Source: an uncultured Fretibacterium sp.
GTDB lineage: Bacteria > Synergistota > Synergistia > Synergistales > Aminobacteriaceae
Assembly (NCBI RefSeq): GCF_938040765.1
Contig: NZ_CALIAA010000146.1
Span: 1 to 6,635, forward strand
DNA: 6,635 nt
Direction: 5' to 3'
In this document: one piece after another, positions 5,509-6,635 of the stretch
Layout of the letters: the number at the start of each line of letters is the position of its first letter
Position numbering within the stretch: the first letter of the stretch is position 1
Translations under genes and position numbers: made by a program
The notes under the pieces: generated by a model
The model's database searches: none
What the model was told of the DNA's origin: nothing
The model's input: only the letters and a program-made list of their open reading frames with translations

Positions 5509-6572
5509 CGCCGAGCTTCTTCCCCGCCCGGGCCGGCCAGGGGGGCCGGAGCCGCGGCGGAACCGCGCCACAGCCGACGCTGCAGCACGGGGACGAAGTC
5601 GGTCACGTCCCGCCCCGCATCCATCTGGGCCACCTGCTCCCGCCAGCAGTAGAGCTTGAAGTCCAGCTCGTCCGCGGCCGAGACGATCATCGCCTCGGAC
5701 GTGGCGGGGAGCACCGGCGATCCGAACTCCCGGCTGCCGTGATGGCTCACCAGGATGTGCCCGATCGCCAGGGCCCGCTCCATGTCGAACCCCTCCTCCT
5801 CGACCAGCGACATGAACCGGTGGTACCCCAGGACGATATGGTCCACGACGTTGCCGGGAAGCGTCACCTGGGGCGTCGGGGACAGGCGGTAGGACTCGAG
5901 CTTGCCCAGATCGTGCAGAAGCGCCCCCGCGGCGACGATGTCCGCGTCGGCCGGAACGCCGGAGGCGGCGTAGCTCCGAACAAGGGCGAGGGCTGCCCGC
6001 GTCACGGACAGCGAGTGCTCCAGCAGCCCCCCCACATAGGCGTGGTGGACCGACACGGCGGCGGGCCAGGCCCTGTATTCCCTCCACAGGCCCCGCTCAA
6101 AGAAGATCCTCGTCAGAAAGCCCCTGACGGGCTCCCCGCAGGCTTCGATCCGCTCGCGGAACTCGGCCTCCATCGCCTCGTCGGAGAAGGGCGAACGGCG
6201 CACGAAGCCATGCGGCGGATACTTTTCCTGATCCACGCGGTACACCACGTTGAAGTTGTACTGATTCTGGTCCCGGAACTCCACCACCTTGCCCATCAGC
6301 CCGACGGTGCACCCCTCCAGGCCGAGGGCCGCGTCGTCGGCGAGGGGGTCGAGGCGTATCCTGGAGTCCCCCTCGAGGTTCCACCACTCGGAGCTGCTCC
6401 AGATCTTGCCGTCTATCTGTCCCGTCCCGTCCATCACCGAGATGTCCCAGAAGGGATTGTCGTTTTTATCCTTCTTGCGCACGAGGCGCGAGGCGACCCC
6501 CAGCAGAGAAAACGTCGCGTCCTTGGGCAGCCTGCGGACCTCCTCCGTCGTCAACCTTTGTTTTTCCTTCAA
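5505..6572 (-). CDS. YhaM-like 3'-5' exoribonuclease: OB-fold plus HD domain, 355 aa
   Basis: YhaM-type enzymes trim short RNAs from the 3' end using a metal-dependent HD domain. Residues about 18-115 form the OB (tRNA_anti) nucleic-acid-binding fold, with NPFWDISVMDGTGQIDGKIW (39-58). The HD domain spans about 170-310: HHAYVGGLLEHSLSV (176-190), HDLGK (220-224), GYHRFM (249-254), GHILVSHHGSREFGSPV (271-287) and ADELDFK (300-306). These supply the histidines and aspartates expected to bind metal. The tail (about 330-355) is Ala/Pro/Gly-rich. It is slightly longer than Bacillus YhaM, which has about 314 residues. TTG at 6572 is the earliest start and overlaps the upstream stop as TTGA. A second TTG at codon 7 has AAGGA ten bases before it and is an alternative. 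The frame stays open to the window edge, but upstream translation is Arg/Lys-rich and not protein-like. Family assignment is firm; the substrate is inferred. Confidence 0.88.
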   Translation of the reverse strand: MKEKQRLTTEEVRRLPKDATFSLLGVASRLVRKKDKNDNPFWDISVMDGTGQIDGKIWSSSEWWNLEGDSRIRLDPLADDAALGLEGCTVGLMGKVVEFRDQNQYNFNVVYRVDQEKYPPHGFVRRSPFSDEAMEAEFRERIEACGEPVRGFLTRIFFERGLWREYRAWPAAVSVHHAYVGGLLEHSLSVTRAALALVRSYAASGVPADADIVAAGALLHDLGKLESYRLSPTPQVTLPGNVVDHIVLGYHRFMSLVEEEGFDMERALAIGHILVSHHGSREFGSPVLPATSEAMIVSAADELDFKLYCWREQVAQMDAGRDVTDFVPVLQRRLWRGSAAAPAPLAGPGGEEARR

Positions 6573-6635
6573 TTCCGTCCGCTCTCTTCCATTTCGCTGT
6601 CTTTTATTCCGTTCTTTTCCATGAAATCGAAACCG
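6569..6635 (-). CDS. C-terminal end of an unidentified upstream gene
   Basis: The minus strand entering at the right edge reads GFDFMEKNGIKDSEMEESGRN and stops at TGA (6571-6569). Only 21 codons are visible, too few to name the product. The hydrophilic acidic tail is protein-like, unlike the other frames. Its stop overlaps the TTG start of the nuclease gene by four bases, the same packing as the next junction, which suggests both belong to one operon. The ATG at 6622 could instead start a 17-residue peptide, but I see no reason to prefer that. Confidence 0.5.
   Translation of the reverse strand, partial: GFDFMEKNGIKDSEMEESGRN

Noticed and set aside
2368..5652. Very long plus-strand open frame of 1094 codons, antisense to three genes
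   Set aside because: Its translation is Arg/Pro/Gly/His-rich and shows no domain. The opposite strand encodes the phosphatase, YibE/F protein and pseudouridine synthase with clear catalytic motifs. Long antisense frames are expected in GC-rich coding DNA.
4567..6087. Longer 506-residue version of the pseudouridine synthase starting at 6087
   Set aside because: The extra N-terminal part overlaps the HD nuclease in a different frame and is low-complexity Arg/Gly/Pro. The S4 domain begins just after the ATG at 5508, which has the ATGA overlap.
1..6635. Mobile element, CRISPR array, phage defence system or tRNA
   Set aside because: No transposase, integrase, regularly spaced repeats, terminal inverted repeats or cloverleaf-like sequence was found. 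All genes belong to ordinary chromosomal families with uniform GC-rich codon use.

Overview
The window is a compact, GC-rich bacterial segment in which every supported gene lies on the minus strand. Transcription therefore runs from the right edge (6635) to the left edge (1). The gene set is a YhaM-like HD nuclease, an RluC/RluD-type pseudouridine synthase, a YibE/F membrane protein, a short Ppx/GppA phosphatase, a secreted SYLF protein, a PAS-GGDEF diguanylate cyclase and a secreted ankyrin protein. Exported SYLF and ankyrin proteins point to a diderm (Gram-negative type) cell, while YhaM and YibE/F are more familiar from Firmicutes-like lineages. A GC-rich member of Synergistota, or a related deep-branching diderm, is my best guess. 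No marker gene here proves the taxonomy.

Layout in the direction of transcription: the last 21 codons of an unidentified gene (6635-6569) overlap by TTGA with the OB-fold/HD nuclease (6572-5505). That gene overlaps by ATGA with the pseudouridine synthase (5508-4567). After a 75-base stretch that still looks coding in a shifted frame come the YibE/F protein (4491-3304), then after 3 bases Ppx/GppA (3300-2275), then with a TGATG junction the SYLF protein (2275-1598). An 88-89 base spacer leads to the diguanylate cyclase (1508-588), and a 61-base spacer with an inverted repeat leads to the ankyrin protein (526-1, cut off by the window).

The first five or six genes are packed like one translationally coupled operon. 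They combine RNA decay, RNA modification, a membrane protein of unknown role, polyphosphate or (p)ppGpp metabolism and a periplasmic lipid-binding protein. The last two genes each have a strong Shine-Dalgarno and a longer spacer, so they could be separate units, but no convincing promoter or terminator is visible. No tRNA, rRNA, CRISPR array, insertion sequence or phage gene was found, and no gene-free stretch exceeds 90 bases.

The main oddity is an apparent single-base frameshift at the 3' end of the pseudouridine synthase gene. Smaller points are a start-stop ATGTGA element overlapping the diguanylate cyclase start and a cysteine-rich PAS domain. I see no sign of a wholly new system; this reads as an ordinary chromosomal housekeeping and signalling cluster.
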